NCBI RefSeq assembly: GCF_001647275.1
Contig: NZ_LRMM01000007.1
Coordinates: 1 to 64,000 of the forward strand
Length of the DNA stretch: 64,000 nucleotides
Direction: 5' to 3'
Source of the DNA: Rufibacter ruber
GTDB lineage: Bacteria > Bacteroidota > Bacteroidia > Cytophagales > Hymenobacteraceae
Both the position numbers and the translations under genes were made by a program. Shown here one piece after another: positions 26,162 through 35,719 of the stretch. Below the pieces are notes generated by a model. That model was not told the origin of the DNA. It saw only the letters and a list, made by a program, of their open reading frames with translations, and searched no databases. Numbering within the stretch: the first letter of the stretch is position 1; each line of letters opens with the position of its first letter.

Positions 26162-28084
26162 TTAGAATTTAAAGCGCACAAACGCTTCCATGGCTTCATA
26201 ATCGGCTAGGCCCAGGCGGTCATACCGGCGGGCGGTCTCGCGGTTGCGCTCCTGGGCACGTACCCAGAACTCCCGCGCGTCATCACCCGGGAATACCGGC
26301 GTATCTTTCTGCGACTGATGCTTGAAGATGGCGGCTTTCTTGCGCTGTACTTCCTGCGGAGAAAGCGGAACGGCCATTTCAATTTCGTGGGTCTCAAATT
26401 CATGCCACGCCCCGCGGTACATCCAGAGCCAGCAATCGTTTACCCAGGTTTCGCCATTGGCGCGGAGTCTTCTCAGGGCCTCCACAATAATATTGAAGCA
26501 GACAATGTGGGTGCCGTGCGGGTCTTCAAAGTCACCGGCTGCAAACACTTGGTGGGGTTTCACCTCCTGCAGCAACTGCATGGTCAACTCAATATCTGCA
26601 TCGGTTACCGGGTTCTTCTTGGTCTTGCCGCTTTCATAGAAAGGCAACGCCTGGAAGTGGATGTGGTCATCTTCCAGACCGGCATAGCGGGCGCCCGCAA
26701 TGGCTTCACTTTTTCTGATGAAGGCTTTCACGTTCTGGATCTCCGGGGTATCTACCTGGTTCGGCTGCTTCTGCTCAATAAAAGAACGCATCTCCTCATA
26801 GATAGAAGTCAGTTTACCTGAATCATCACCAATACTCTTGTTGAAGTCAATGGCAAATTCCATATAACGCAGCACGTCATCATCCCACACCGCGGTGTTG
26901 CCTGAGGTTTGATACGCTACGTGCACATCATGCCCCTGGTCTACCAACCGGATGAACGTCCCCCCCATGGAGATCACATCATCATCTGGGTGCGGCGAGA
27001 AAACAATGGCCCGTTTCTGGGCCGGCAAGGCGCGCTCAGGACGCTCAGAGTCATCTGCATTGGGCTTACCACCCGGCCAGCCGGTAATGGTGTGCTGCAG
27101 TTTATTGAAGATGTCAATGTTGATGTTATAGGCCGGTCCACGGTCTACGGCCAGTTGGGCCATACCGTGGTTGTTGTAGTCTTCTTCAGTGAGTTTCAGG
27201 ATTGGTTTGCCCACCTCACATGACAGCCAGATCACTGCCTTTTTGGTCAGTTGCTCATCCCATACGCAGTCTCTGGTGAGCCACGGCGTATCAAAACGGG
27301 TGAGTTCTGAAGCCGCATCCTGATCCAAGACAAACTCCACATTGTCAGAGAGCTGGAGATACGTGGCCGGCACCTCGCTGGAAATCTCCCCTTCCACCGC
27401 TTTCTTAATGATAGAGGCTTTCTTTCCGTTCCAGGCCATGAGAACAATCTCACGCGCCTTGAAAATGGTACCAATGCCCATAGTGATGGCTTTGGTGGGC
27501 ACATTTTCCTTCCCCCCAAAATCACGCGAAGCATCACGGCGGGTCAGGTCATCCAGTGTTACCAGACGGGTACCCGAGTTAGGCGCAGAACCTGGCTCGT
27601 TGAAACCAATGTGACCGGTACGGCCAATCCCCAGCACCTGCAGGTCAAGCCCCCCTAACGCCTCTATCTTGCGCTCATATTCCAGACAGAACGCCGGTAT
27701 CTCCTCTAACGGAAGCGTACCGTCAGGAATATTGATGTTGTTGCGGTCAATGTCAATGTGGTCAAACAGGTTTTCGTTCATGAACGTCACATAGCTCTGC
27801 TTGGCCGTAGGCTGCATGGGGTAGTACTCGTCCAAGTTGAAGGTGATCACATCCTTAAAGCTCAGCCCTTCTTCCCGGTGCAAGCGCACCAACTCTGCGT
27901 AGACACCCACCGGGGTGGCACCGGTAGCCAGTCCTAAAACAGTTTTCTCCCCATTTTGCTGCTTTCTTCTGATCAGCTCCGCAATTCGTCTGGCAACTGT
28001 TCTGGAGGCATCATGCTGATCCGGGAAAACGGTTACCGGAAGCTTTTCATACCGGGTTTCTTCAAGGAGGTTTAAACGACTCAT
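26162..28084 (-). CDS. nagB: glucosamine-6-phosphate deaminase fused to a LmbE/PIG-L domain
   Basis: The N-terminal half (to about residue 290) is NagB, which turns glucosamine 6-phosphate into fructose 6-phosphate and ammonia. It shows LGLATGATPVGVY, FNLDEYYPM and GIGRTGHIGFNEPGS. The C-terminal half (from about 355) is a LmbE-like zinc deacetylase with the SPHPDDDVISMGG metal motif and HGTHIVCF. At 640 residues this two-domain form is the known Bacteroidota version. The fusion may couple N-deacetylation of amino sugars to deamination, but the substrate of the second domain is not established. It is monocistronic and divergent from hslV. Confidence 0.92.
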   Translation of the reverse strand: MSRLNLLEETRYEKLPVTVFPDQHDASRTVARRIAELIRRKQQNGEKTVLGLATGATPVGVYAELVRLHREEGLSFKDVITFNLDEYYPMQPTAKQSYVTFMNENLFDHIDIDRNNINIPDGTLPLEEIPAFCLEYERKIEALGGLDLQVLGIGRTGHIGFNEPGSAPNSGTRLVTLDDLTRRDASRDFGGKENVPTKAITMGIGTIFKAREIVLMAWNGKKASIIKKAVEGEISSEVPATYLQLSDNVEFVLDQDAASELTRFDTPWLTRDCVWDEQLTKKAVIWLSCEVGKPILKLTEEDYNNHGMAQLAVDRGPAYNINIDIFNKLQHTITGWPGGKPNADDSERPERALPAQKRAIVFSPHPDDDVISMGGTFIRLVDQGHDVHVAYQTSGNTAVWDDDVLRYMEFAIDFNKSIGDDSGKLTSIYEEMRSFIEQKQPNQVDTPEIQNVKAFIRKSEAIAGARYAGLEDDHIHFQALPFYESGKTKKNPVTDADIELTMQLLQEVKPHQVFAAGDFEDPHGTHIVCFNIIVEALRRLRANGETWVNDCWLWMYRGAWHEFETHEIEMAVPLSPQEVQRKKAAIFKHQSQKDTPVFPGDDAREFWVRAQERNRETARRYDRLGLADYEAMEAFVRFKF

Positions 28085-28396
28085 AGTAGATTAGGTGGTT
28101 TTTTGCAACAGTGGAGCCTGCAAAGGTAAAAATCCCAGCGAGACAGCAAATCGTTTGGTGATAACTTTTTTATTTTTTTTACTAAGTAATCTTCGGTCAG
28201 CTCCTCCCCTTTAGGGGGAAGTGACAATAATAAAGGAATAAGTTGGAAAACCTACCACCCGGTTTGGGGCTAATTTCTAAAAAACAGGTCAGAAACGCCC
28301 CGGGGGATAGGGTGCTCGTGATTTCCAAAAGTTTGTCGTAGTTTCGCGGCAATTGCGTGCGTAAACGTACGTATCACTAGAACAGGAAAGACACTT
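28085..28396. other. divergent promoter region of nagB and hslV
   Basis: No gene is seen. TTTGTCGTAGTTTCG at about 28332-28346 resembles promoter boxes toward hslV, but the spacing is poor. A degraded palindrome lies at 28261. Confidence 0.5.
28261..28300. repeat. intergenic palindrome, copy 12 (degraded)
   Basis: GGTTTGGGGCTAATTTC and AAACAGGTCAGAAACGCC are recognisable but the stem is broken. It is one of the few copies in a divergent gap. Confidence 0.55.
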
Positions 28397-28936
28397 ATGG
28401 TAAAAATACGTTCAACCACCGTGCTGGGCATCTACCATAACGGCGAAGTAGCCGTTGGGGCAGACGGGCAGGCCACTATGGATAAATATGTGGCCAAAAG
28501 CAACGTGCGTAAAATCAGAAAGCTGCAGGACGGGAAAATCATTACCGGTTTTGCCGGCTCCACCGCAGATGCGTTCACCCTGCTGGAGCGCTTTGAGGAG
28601 AAACTCAACGCCTACGGCAACAACATGAAGCGCGCCGCCATTGAACTGGCCAAAGACTGGCGCAAAGACCAGTACCTGCGCAAGCTGGAGGCCATGATGG
28701 TGGTAGCCAACAAAGAGGAGCTGCTCATTATTTCCGGCACCGGTGATGTTCTGGAGCCCGACTACCAGATAGCGGCCATTGGGTCTGGCAGCACCTATGC
28801 CCAGTCGGCCGCCCTGGCGTTGAAAAAGCACGCGCCGCACCTCACCGCTGAGGAAATGGTGCGGGAGGCGCTCACCATTGCCGCCGACATCTGCATTTAC
28901 ACCAACCACAATTTCATCATAGAAAAACCGAACTAA
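28397..28936 (+). CDS. hslV: ATP-dependent protease subunit HslV
   Basis: HslV is the threonine-protease core that works with the ATPase HslU. The 179-residue protein has the catalytic Thr pair at residues 7-8 (TTVLGIYHNGEVAVGADGQ), preceded by a six-residue MVKIRS segment that must be removed to free the N-terminal Thr. GFAGSTADAFTL and AIGSGSTYAQSAA are also typical. hslU is not adjacent, unlike in E. coli. Confidence 0.94.
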   Translation: MVKIRSTTVLGIYHNGEVAVGADGQATMDKYVAKSNVRKIRKLQDGKIITGFAGSTADAFTLLERFEEKLNAYGNNMKRAAIELAKDWRKDQYLRKLEAMMVVANKEELLIISGTGDVLEPDYQIAAIGSGSTYAQSAALALKKHAPHLTAEEMVREALTIAADICIYTNHNFIIEKPN

Positions 28937-29028
28937 CCACTGGGTTAGGATGTTTGCCTCTTGTAATCACCCTAGATTATAAAGAGATAGAATTTCACCA
29001 CATCACTTTTAACACACAAAGATAAGAA

Positions 29029-30000
29029 ATGAAGGTAACGCAGTTCCTGAAAGACCATTACAAGCACTTTAACGCCGCTGCCCTGATTGATGCCGCTGAA
29101 GGTTATAAAGCGCATTTGAATGACGGCGGAAAGATGATGATCACCCTGGCGGGCGCCATGAGTACCGCAGAGTTGGGAATTATTCTGGCTGAAATGATTC
29201 GGGAAGACAAAGTGCAGGCCATTACCTGTACGGGCGCCAACCTGGAAGAAGACATCTTCAACCTGGTGGCCCATGATTTTTATGAGCGTATTCCTAACTA
29301 CCGTGACCTGACGCCGCAAGACGAGCAGGCGCTGCTGGACCGCCACCTGAACCGCGTGACAGACACCTGTATTCCAGAGGAGGAAGCCATGCGTCGCCTG
29401 GAGCACACCGTCTTGAAATACTGGCAGAAAGCTGACCAGGCCGGTGAAGCTTATTTCCCGCACCAGTTCTTCTACCAGATCCTGCTCTCTGGTGATTTGG
29501 AGCAGCACTACCAGATAGACCCTAAGAACAGCTGGATGCTGGAAGCCGCCAAGAAGAACCTGCCAATTTTTGTACCGGGCTGGGAAGACTCTACCCTGGG
29601 CAACATCTACACCGGCCACGTCATTTCCGGCGACATTAAGAATGTGCATACTGTGAAAACCGGTATCCAGTACATGATGGAGCTGGCCGAGTGGTACACC
29701 CAAACGGCCACCGAGGAGTCTACCATTGGTTTCTTCCAGATTGGCGGCGGTATTGCCGGTGACTTCCCTATCTGCGTGGTGCCTATGCTGCACCAGGACC
29801 TGCAGCGTACGGGGGTTCCGTTGTGGGGCTATTTTGCGCAGATCTCTGACTCTACCACCAGCTACGGTTCTTACTCAGGCGCCGTGCCGAATGAGAAAAT
29901 CACCTGGGGGAAACTGGGGGTGAACACGCCTAAATATGTTATTGAATCAGATGCCACCATTGTGGCCCCGTTGATTTTCGCCATTGTACTAGACAAGTAA
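29029..30000 (+). CDS. deoxyhypusine-synthase-family protein
   Basis: The 323-residue protein belongs to the deoxyhypusine synthase family, whose eukaryotic members transfer an aminobutyl group from spermidine to eIF5A using NAD. It keeps ITLAGAMSTAELG, TGANLEED, DSTLGNIYTGHVISG, the glycine-rich FQIGGGIAGDFP and the lysine region ITWGKLG near the C-terminus where the enamine lysine sits. Bacteria lack eIF5A, so the acceptor here is unknown; homospermidine or another polyamine product is a fair guess. It stands alone between hslV and a DUF4136 lipoprotein gene, with its own terminator. Confidence 0.88.
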   Translation: MKVTQFLKDHYKHFNAAALIDAAEGYKAHLNDGGKMMITLAGAMSTAELGIILAEMIREDKVQAITCTGANLEEDIFNLVAHDFYERIPNYRDLTPQDEQALLDRHLNRVTDTCIPEEEAMRRLEHTVLKYWQKADQAGEAYFPHQFFYQILLSGDLEQHYQIDPKNSWMLEAAKKNLPIFVPGWEDSTLGNIYTGHVISGDIKNVHTVKTGIQYMMELAEWYTQTATEESTIGFFQIGGGIAGDFPICVVPMLHQDLQRTGVPLWGYFAQISDSTTSYGSYSGAVPNEKITWGKLGVNTPKYVIESDATIVAPLIFAIVLDK

Positions 30001-30025
30001 CAGCCGTTTCCGGCTTACTTTTTCC

Positions 30026-30055
30026 AAAAGCGGGACGTTTTGTCCCGCTTTTTTT
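30026..30055 (+). terminator. terminator of the deoxyhypusine-synthase-like gene
   Basis: AAAAGCGGGAC, GTTTT and GTCCCGCTTTTTTT form a clean stem with a T run 26 bases after the stop. The upstream GTTTCCGGCTTACTTTTTCC looks like a worn palindrome arm. Confidence 0.9.
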
Positions 30056-30472
30056 ATGCCCGCCGCAGATTCACCTGTCTGGCTATTGTTTTTCAGACAA
30101 ATCTAAGTAGCTTTAATTCAGCAACCTACGCAGCTTTTTTTTTTCCAGCATCTTCTCTGGTTGCTGATTTTATAAGACTAGAGGAACATAGGACCAGGCA
30201 AATGACATAACGGGGAAAGCTCCCCCGCTAGCCAAAGAGACTACTGAAGGTTTTTTCCGGGGCTGGCAAACCTTACCCCGTAAAGAAAAGCTGTCATCTA
30301 AGGTATTCTAATTTGTCTTAAGGCAGGTTTTCATCTTTTAAAACACCGCCAGGAAAAGGGGCGCTCCCGTATTTCTACAGAATTTTACTTTTCTTATAAT
30401 TTTTTAAAACCTTCCTGGAAGGTACTACCGTAAGTAACGGAGGTACAGAAATTTAACACTAAGGTCAAAAAA
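30056..30472. other. gap without a recognised gene
   Basis: This AT-rich 417-base stretch holds no credible open frame. It must contain the promoter of the DUF4136 gene, but no convincing box is visible. Confidence 0.55.
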
Positions 30473-31066
30473 ATGAGAAAGCTTTACTACGTATCTACCA
30501 TTGTGCTTCTGCTGCTGGTCTTTGGCTTGAATGGCTGCATGATGTTTAAGGCCCGTAAATTTGGGTCTGACTACAGCTATACCGGCACCTTCCACAAATA
30601 CAAAACCTTCAATTTTGTCACCCACGCCTCAGAGCAGGACAGCGCCACCACGCAGAACTATGAAGTCCTCAAGAAGTTTATCAAAGAGAGGCTGGAAATT
30701 CAGGGGTACGAGTTTACAGAAAAGAAACCTGACCTGCTGGTAAGCTACTACCTGTATTTCAATGACCTCAACATGAAAGGTTATGAGCAGGAAGAGTTTG
30801 ACATCTGGCTGGTGAACAACGAGGAGCCCGCTAAAGAACATGACCCTTACCGGCCGGTGAAGATGTTCATGTCGCAGGGTACCCTGCTGGTGACGCTGCT
30901 GGACCATAAAAAGCAGAATGCCGTCTGGCAAGGCTATACCTCTGGCGTGCTCGCTGACAAGTCTGCTGAAAACACAGCTTACCTGAACCGGGCGGTAAGA
31001 ACCATTTTTGACCAGTACAGAGTCTTCCGGAAAGGCTACCTGCGCGACAACTCCCTTTCAAACTAA
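30473..31066 (+). CDS. DUF4136 lipoprotein
   Basis: The 197-residue protein has a lipoprotein signal (MRKLYYVSTIVLLLLVFGLNGC, Cys22). It then shows the DUF4136 pattern: YKTFNFV near the start, KKFIKERLEIQGYEFTEKKPDLLVSYYL in the middle and LVTLLDHKKQNAVWQGYTSGVL near the end. Members are envelope lipoproteins of unknown function. It is monocistronic with a strong terminator. Confidence 0.88.
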   Translation: MRKLYYVSTIVLLLLVFGLNGCMMFKARKFGSDYSYTGTFHKYKTFNFVTHASEQDSATTQNYEVLKKFIKERLEIQGYEFTEKKPDLLVSYYLYFNDLNMKGYEQEEFDIWLVNNEEPAKEHDPYRPVKMFMSQGTLLVTLLDHKKQNAVWQGYTSGVLADKSAENTAYLNRAVRTIFDQYRVFRKGYLRDNSLSN

Positions 31067-31091
31067 CCTATTTCCCCTTTCTCACCCTGCC

Positions 31092-31133
31092 ACCCTTTCC
31101 CTTGCCTGTACCGGCAAGGGAAAGGGTCTTTTT
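31092..31133 (+). terminator. terminator of the DUF4136 gene
   Basis: ACCCTTTCCCTTGCC and GGCAAGGGAAAGGGT pair perfectly around a short loop and are followed by CTTTTT. Confidence 0.9.
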
Positions 31134-31205
31134 GGCTTTTAGAGCCAAGGCCACAGCAAAACCTTTTATAATTTGCTGTAGATTAGCAGCCAGAAAAACC
31201 ACTTC

Positions 31206-32668
31206 ATGTCTATTTCCCAACTTGAGGCCCGTCTCCAGGAACTGGAGCAGCACGCTCTTCTTCTGGAGCCAGACGCTTCACACCGGTTTCCCATGCAACA
31301 GGCAGTAGAACGGTATGCCCAGCACTTTCTGGAAGCCCTCCCTGAGGCACCGGCTTTTGTTCCCCGTTCAGAAACGCATGACAGCCTGGCGCCTTTTGCC
31401 ATTCCCGAGCTGCCCAAGCCTATAGCAGAGACCCTGCAGGTACTCCAACACCAAGTAGACACCCCGGGTATCAATTCCGCCTCTGGCGGGCATCTGGGCT
31501 ATATACCCGGAGGCGGGCTGTACTATGCCGGGCTGGGGGACTATCTGGCCGCCGTGGCCAACAAATACGCCGGCATCTTCTACTCTGCCCCCGGTGCCGT
31601 GAAAATGGAGAACCTGCTCCTGCGCTGGATGGCAGAGACCATTGGCTTTCCCGCAGAGGCCGCTGGCAACCTCACCTCCGGGGGCAGCATTGCCAGCCTG
31701 ATTGCCCTGGCCACCGCCCGAGATGCGAAGCAAATAACTTCCCGCCTTGTTCCAGAGGCGGTGGTGTACCTAACCAGCCATACCCACCATTGCCTGAACA
31801 AAGCACTGCGCATAGCCGGTTTAGGGGAGTGCCCCACCCGGTTGGTCCCCATGGATGACCGTTACCGCATGCAACCGCAGGCGCTGCGGGCGGTCATAGA
31901 ACAGGACAAGGCGGCGGGTTTAACCCCATGGCTGCTGGTGGCCTCAGCGGGGACCACAGATGTTGGGGCCGTTGACCCTCTCCCTGAACTGGCAGCCGTT
32001 GCCCAACAGCACCAGCTGTGGTTTCACGTAGACGCCGCCTACGGCGGATTCTTCGCGCTGGCCCCGTCTGGCAAAGAGATTTTACGGGGGATTGAACAGG
32101 CAGACTCAGTGGTCATGGACCCTCATAAGGGGTTGTTTATTCCGTACGGTCTGGCGCCGTACTTATCAAAGACCGGGAGCAGCTGGCCAAAACCCACTAC
32201 TACTCGGCCAATTACATGCAAGATGCCCTGGCAGCAGACCAGGAATACTCCCCCGCAGACCTTTCACCGGAGCTGAGCAAGCATTTCAGGGGGCTGCGGC
32301 TGTGGCTCCCGCTTCAACTGCACGGGGTGGCGGCGTTTAGAAGCGCCCTGGAAGAGAAACTGCTGCTGGCACAATACGCCTACGCCAAACTTCAGGAGCT
32401 TACCGGGTTTGAAACACCGGCGGCGCCAGCGCTGTCTGTGGTGATTTTCAGGTACCTGCCGGCTGCCGGGGCTGATGCCAACGCCTTCAATCAGCGGCTG
32501 GTGCAGGCGGTGCAGCAAGACGGGCGCGTTTTTCTCTCCTCTACCAAACTAGGCGATGACTTTATGCTGCGGTTTGCCATCCTTTCCTTCAGAACCCACA
32601 AAGCCACCTTTGATTTGGCCCTGGAGATCCTGCAGGAGAAAGTAAGGGAACTGCAAACCCAACGTTAA
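31206..32668 (+). pseudogene. group II PLP-dependent decarboxylase with a -1 frameshift
   Basis: The gene encodes an aromatic-amino-acid/glutamate-type decarboxylase of about 487 residues. The first frame has GHLGYIPGGGLYYAGLGDYLA, LTSGGSIASLIAL (cofactor phosphate), HVDAAYGGF (Asp pairing with the ring nitrogen) and the Schiff-base Lys in MDPHKGLFIPYGL. The product then goes out of frame and stops at 32276. The normal continuation (LIKDREQLAKTHYYSANYMQ and on to 32668) lies in another frame. One G added in GGTCTG|GCGCC near 32151 repairs it. The real substrate is unknown. Confidence 0.84.
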
Positions 32669-32710
32669 GTGAATTTTACTGATGCCTGTCTCCGTACAGA
32701 TAGCAGTCTT

Positions 32711-32756
32711 TTCCTGTTTTGGGGCTGTTTTTCAGAAATCAGCCCCAAAACAGGAA
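32711..32756. repeat. intergenic palindrome, copy 13
   Basis: TTCCTGTTTTGGGGCTG and CAGCCCCAAAACAGGAA frame TTTTTCAGAAAT. It lies between the convergent decarboxylase and 2H phosphoesterase genes, 22 bases from the latter's stop. Confidence 0.85.
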
Positions 32757-32777
32757 ATCCTATAGGCCCAGCGGAAA

Positions 32778-33350
32778 TCAGGACTTGGTAAGTTTAAAGG
32801 CGGCGCCTTCTTCTGTGCCCACCAGCGGGAACTCGCCGTCTTTCAGGAACAGTTCGCCGTGCTTGGTGAGCAGCGTGAGGTTATCCAGTTCAATCTGCCA
32901 ATTATACGGCTCCCGGTTCAGGTACGCCATAGCCTTGGCCACCACCTCAGGGGACGTGTCGCCCAGGGCCAGGGAGAGGTGGGGCACCCAGGTCTCTGGG
33001 TAATAATGCGAGCCAATCTCCTGACAGATCAGGCCAACCGCCTCAAACAGCTGCGCATGGAACCGGTTCACGGCCGGGGTGCGCAGGACCGGTATGAACA
33101 GGACTGGCTTCTCGCCCGGGAAGAGGCCCAGGCCGGTGGTTCTGACCTTGAACTTGCAACAGATGCCCGCCGCGTGCCCCAGGGTCTCCTGCAGGTTATG
33201 GAGGCTTCCGTCATTCACGGTGAGCCACGTGATGTGCGGGTAAGGGGTCATCTGCACCCCCTTGAGCCCAAATTCCCGCTCCAGCTCAAAGATCAGCCGG
33301 TTCAGTTGGTCAGAATGTTGCGCGTCTAGAAGAGATACAATGGCTACCAT
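32778..33350 (-). CDS. 2'-5' RNA ligase family (2H phosphoesterase) protein
   Basis: From the Met at 33350 the protein has 190 residues and two HxT/S motifs, H39-I-T41 (YPHITWL) and H124-L-S126 (VPHLSLAL), spaced as in the 2H phosphoesterase superfamily. Relatives cut 2',3'-cyclic phosphates or 2'-5' links in RNA or nucleotides. The longer frame to 33401 (RYFLENSPKTPNF) is just a translated palindrome copy and is rejected. The gene is divergent from the ABC-F gene. The substrate is unknown. Confidence 0.84.
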   Translation of the reverse strand: MVAIVSLLDAQHSDQLNRLIFELEREFGLKGVQMTPYPHITWLTVNDGSLHNLQETLGHAAGICCKFKVRTTGLGLFPGEKPVLFIPVLRTPAVNRFHAQLFEAVGLICQEIGSHYYPETWVPHLSLALGDTSPEVVAKAMAYLNREPYNWQIELDNLTLLTKHGELFLKDGEFPLVGTEEGAAFKLTKS

Positions 33351-33367
33351 AGGTGCAACGAAGTTGG

Positions 33368-33407
33368 GCGTTTTAGGGCTGTTTTCCAAAAAATAGCGCA
33401 AAAACAG
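33368..33407. repeat. intergenic palindrome, copy 14
   Basis: GCGTTTTAGGGCTG faces a damaged right arm (AATAGCGCAAAAACAG). It lies 18 bases upstream of the phosphoesterase start. Confidence 0.7.
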
Positions 33408-33449
33408 AAAGATCCCCGCAAGCTCCGGCCCCGCCGGGCCAGCTTGTAT

Positions 33450-33489
33450 CTGTTTTAGGGCAGTTTTCCAGAAAACAGGTCAAAAACAG
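33450..33489. repeat. intergenic palindrome, copy 15
   Basis: CTGTTTTAGGGCAG and AACAGGTCAAAAACAG. It is the second copy in the same divergent gap, 43 bases from copy 14 and in the same orientation. Confidence 0.7.
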
Positions 33490-33535
33490 GAATTTACCCG
33501 CAGCCCTGGTAAAATCAGGTTTCTGCAGAAATCTG

Positions 33536-33543
33536 TACCTTTG
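33536..33543 (+). promoter_or_regulatory. -7 box of the ABC-F gene
   Basis: TACCTTTG matches TAnnTTTG and lies 22 bases before the start codon, giving a very short leader. Confidence 0.5.
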
Positions 33544-33564
33544 CGGTTTGATACGCCTTGATCC

Positions 33565-35493
33565 ATGATTTCCATCAATAACCTTCACTTCCATTTCGGG
33601 AGCCGCACCCTGTACGAAGACGCCAACCTGCACATCAAACCCAAAGACAAGATTGGGCTGGTGGGGCTCAACGGCACCGGCAAATCAACCCTGCTGCGCC
33701 TGCTGGTGGGCGAGTACAAGCCTGACGGCGGCGGAATCCAAATGAGCCGTGATACCACCCTGGGCTTCCTGAACCAGGACCTGCTGTCTTATGACACCCA
33801 TGAGAGCATCCTGAAAGTGGCCATGCAGGCCTTTGAAGAGGCTATTCAGGTGCAGCGCCGCATTGACGAGGTGCTGCATGAGATGGAAACCAACTACCAG
33901 GACGAGCACATTGACAAGCTGGCCAAGCTACAGGAGCAGTTTGAGGCGCTGGACGGCTATAACATTCAGGTCAAGGCCGAAGAGATTCTGGAAGGCCTGG
34001 GCTTCACCACTGAGGAGCTGCAGCAGCCGCTGCGCACCTTCTCCGGAGGCTGGCGCATGCGCGTGATGCTGGCCAAGATCCTGTTGCAGAAACCCTCGCT
34101 CCTGCTGCTGGATGAGCCTACCAACCACCTGGACCTGCCTTCCATCAAATGGATTGAAAACTATCTGGCCGCCTATGAAGGTGCCCTGGTCATTGTGTCC
34201 CATGACCGCGAATTCCTGGACCGGACCACCAACACCACGGTAGAAGTATCTGGCGGTAAGCTGAACGTGTACGCCGGCAACTACAGCTTCTATCTGGAGG
34301 AGAAAGAGCTGCGCAACGAGATCCAGAAGGGCGCCTATGAGAACCAGCAGCAGCAGATCAAGCAGGCCGAGCAGTTCATTGCCCGTTTCAAAGCCAAGGC
34401 CACTAAAGCCAAGCAGGCGCAGAGCCGCATGAAGGCCCTGGAGAAAATGGAGCGCATTGAAGACGTGGCCGCCGATGCGCCCGTGGTCAATTTCAAGTTC
34501 CAGTTCACGGTGCAGCCCGGCCGCAATATTCTAAGGCTGGAGAACATGAGCAAAAGCTATGGCGACAAACTCATTTTCCAGAACACGCACGTGAACATAG
34601 AGCGCGGCGATAAAATTGCCCTCATTGGTGCCAACGGAAAAGGGAAGTCTACCCTCATGCGCATCATTGCCGGCGATGAACCCATTAAAGGGGAGCGCCA
34701 GCTGGGCCACAACGTGATCATGGCCTTCTACGCCCAGCACCAGCTGGAGAGCCTGAACGTGGAGAACGAGATTCTGCAGGAGATGGTGCAGGCGGGCAGC
34801 AAACGCACCGAGATGGAGTTGCGCGGCGTGTTGGGTTCGTTCCTGTTCACCGGCGACACCGTTTTCAAAAAGATCAAAGTTCTGTCTGGGGGTGAGAAAA
34901 GCCGCGTGGCTCTGGCCAAAACCCTGATTTCAGAAGCCAACTTCCTGCTGCTGGATGAGCCTACCAACCACCTAGACATGCAGAGTGTGAACATCCTCAT
35001 TCAGGCGCTGGAGCAGTACGAGGGTACGTTTGTGGTCATTTCCCACGACCGTTACTTTGTGGAGAGCGTGGCGAACAAAATCTGGTACATTGAGAACCAT
35101 GAGTTGAAGGAGTACCCCGGCACCTACCATGAGTACGAGTACTGGATGGAGCAGCGGGAGAAAGACCAGAAACGCTCTGTTTCCGCGCCCCAAAAATCGG
35201 CCAAGGCCGAAAACAAACCCAAGCCCACAGCCAGCCAGCAGCAGGAACTGGAGCAGGAGCTAAAGAAAGCCAACCAGAAACTGAAGCAGGTAGAGGGGCT
35301 GGTGAACGAACTGGAAGCCAAGCTGAAAAACTGCGAAAACAAACTGGCCCTGCCCAGCACCTACGCTGACCCCAATGCCCTGCACGAGGCCACCCAGCAG
35401 TTCAACAAAGTCAAAGCCCAGCTAGACAAGGAGCAGACGGCCTGGGAACAACTCATGGACCAGGTAGACGCCCTGGAAAACCAGTTGAAATAA
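33565..35493 (+). CDS. ABC-F family ATPase
   Basis: ABC-F proteins have two ATPase domains and no membrane part; they act on the ribosome, for example to relieve stalling. The 642-residue protein has Walker A GLNGTGKST, signature FSGGWRMRV and Walker B LLLLDEPTNHLD in the first half. The second half has GANGKGKST, LSGGEKSRV and LLLDEPTNHLD. A charged linker of about 80 residues (rich in Lys/Gln/Ala) joins them, and a C-terminal coiled coil (SQQQELEQELKKANQKLKQ) resembles Uup or YdiF. An antibiotic-resistance role is not indicated. It is transcribed alone. Confidence 0.93.
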   Translation: MISINNLHFHFGSRTLYEDANLHIKPKDKIGLVGLNGTGKSTLLRLLVGEYKPDGGGIQMSRDTTLGFLNQDLLSYDTHESILKVAMQAFEEAIQVQRRIDEVLHEMETNYQDEHIDKLAKLQEQFEALDGYNIQVKAEEILEGLGFTTEELQQPLRTFSGGWRMRVMLAKILLQKPSLLLLDEPTNHLDLPSIKWIENYLAAYEGALVIVSHDREFLDRTTNTTVEVSGGKLNVYAGNYSFYLEEKELRNEIQKGAYENQQQQIKQAEQFIARFKAKATKAKQAQSRMKALEKMERIEDVAADAPVVNFKFQFTVQPGRNILRLENMSKSYGDKLIFQNTHVNIERGDKIALIGANGKGKSTLMRIIAGDEPIKGERQLGHNVIMAFYAQHQLESLNVENEILQEMVQAGSKRTEMELRGVLGSFLFTGDTVFKKIKVLSGGEKSRVALAKTLISEANFLLLDEPTNHLDMQSVNILIQALEQYEGTFVVISHDRYFVESVANKIWYIENHELKEYPGTYHEYEYWMEQREKDQKRSVSAPQKSAKAENKPKPTASQQQELEQELKKANQKLKQVEGLVNELEAKLKNCENKLALPSTYADPNALHEATQQFNKVKAQLDKEQTAWEQLMDQVDALENQLK

Positions 35494-35535
35494 TTGATAC
35501 CCCACGCAGGTATCTAAGAGCCTGTGAGGGTTTGT

Positions 35536-35571
35536 GTTTTGGGGCTGTTTTCTGAAAAACAGCCCCAAAAC
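35536..35571. repeat. intergenic palindrome, copy 16
   Basis: GTTTTGGGGCTG and CAGCCCCAAAAC form a perfect stem around TTTTCTGAAAAA, 42 bases after the ABC-F stop. Confidence 0.85.
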
Positions 35572-35719
35572 AGGAGAAAAGAACTTCTGCCCAGCACCAG
35601 ATTTGATAAAGTTGCGCGTTACTAATGAACATCAGAGCCGTTGCACGGTTTTCATCAAAGCAGCAACCTGTCTTAGATATCTGTGCAGCAGGAAAGCCTG
35701 CCACCTAGAACACTGGAAA

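Noticed and set aside
28397-28936. Loss of HslU as a novel single-subunit protease
   Set aside because: hslU is simply not in the window; separate loci are common in this phylum.
35534-35719. N-terminal extension of the DUF5103 protein
   Set aside because: It is the translation of a palindrome copy, and it would bury a good lipoprotein signal.
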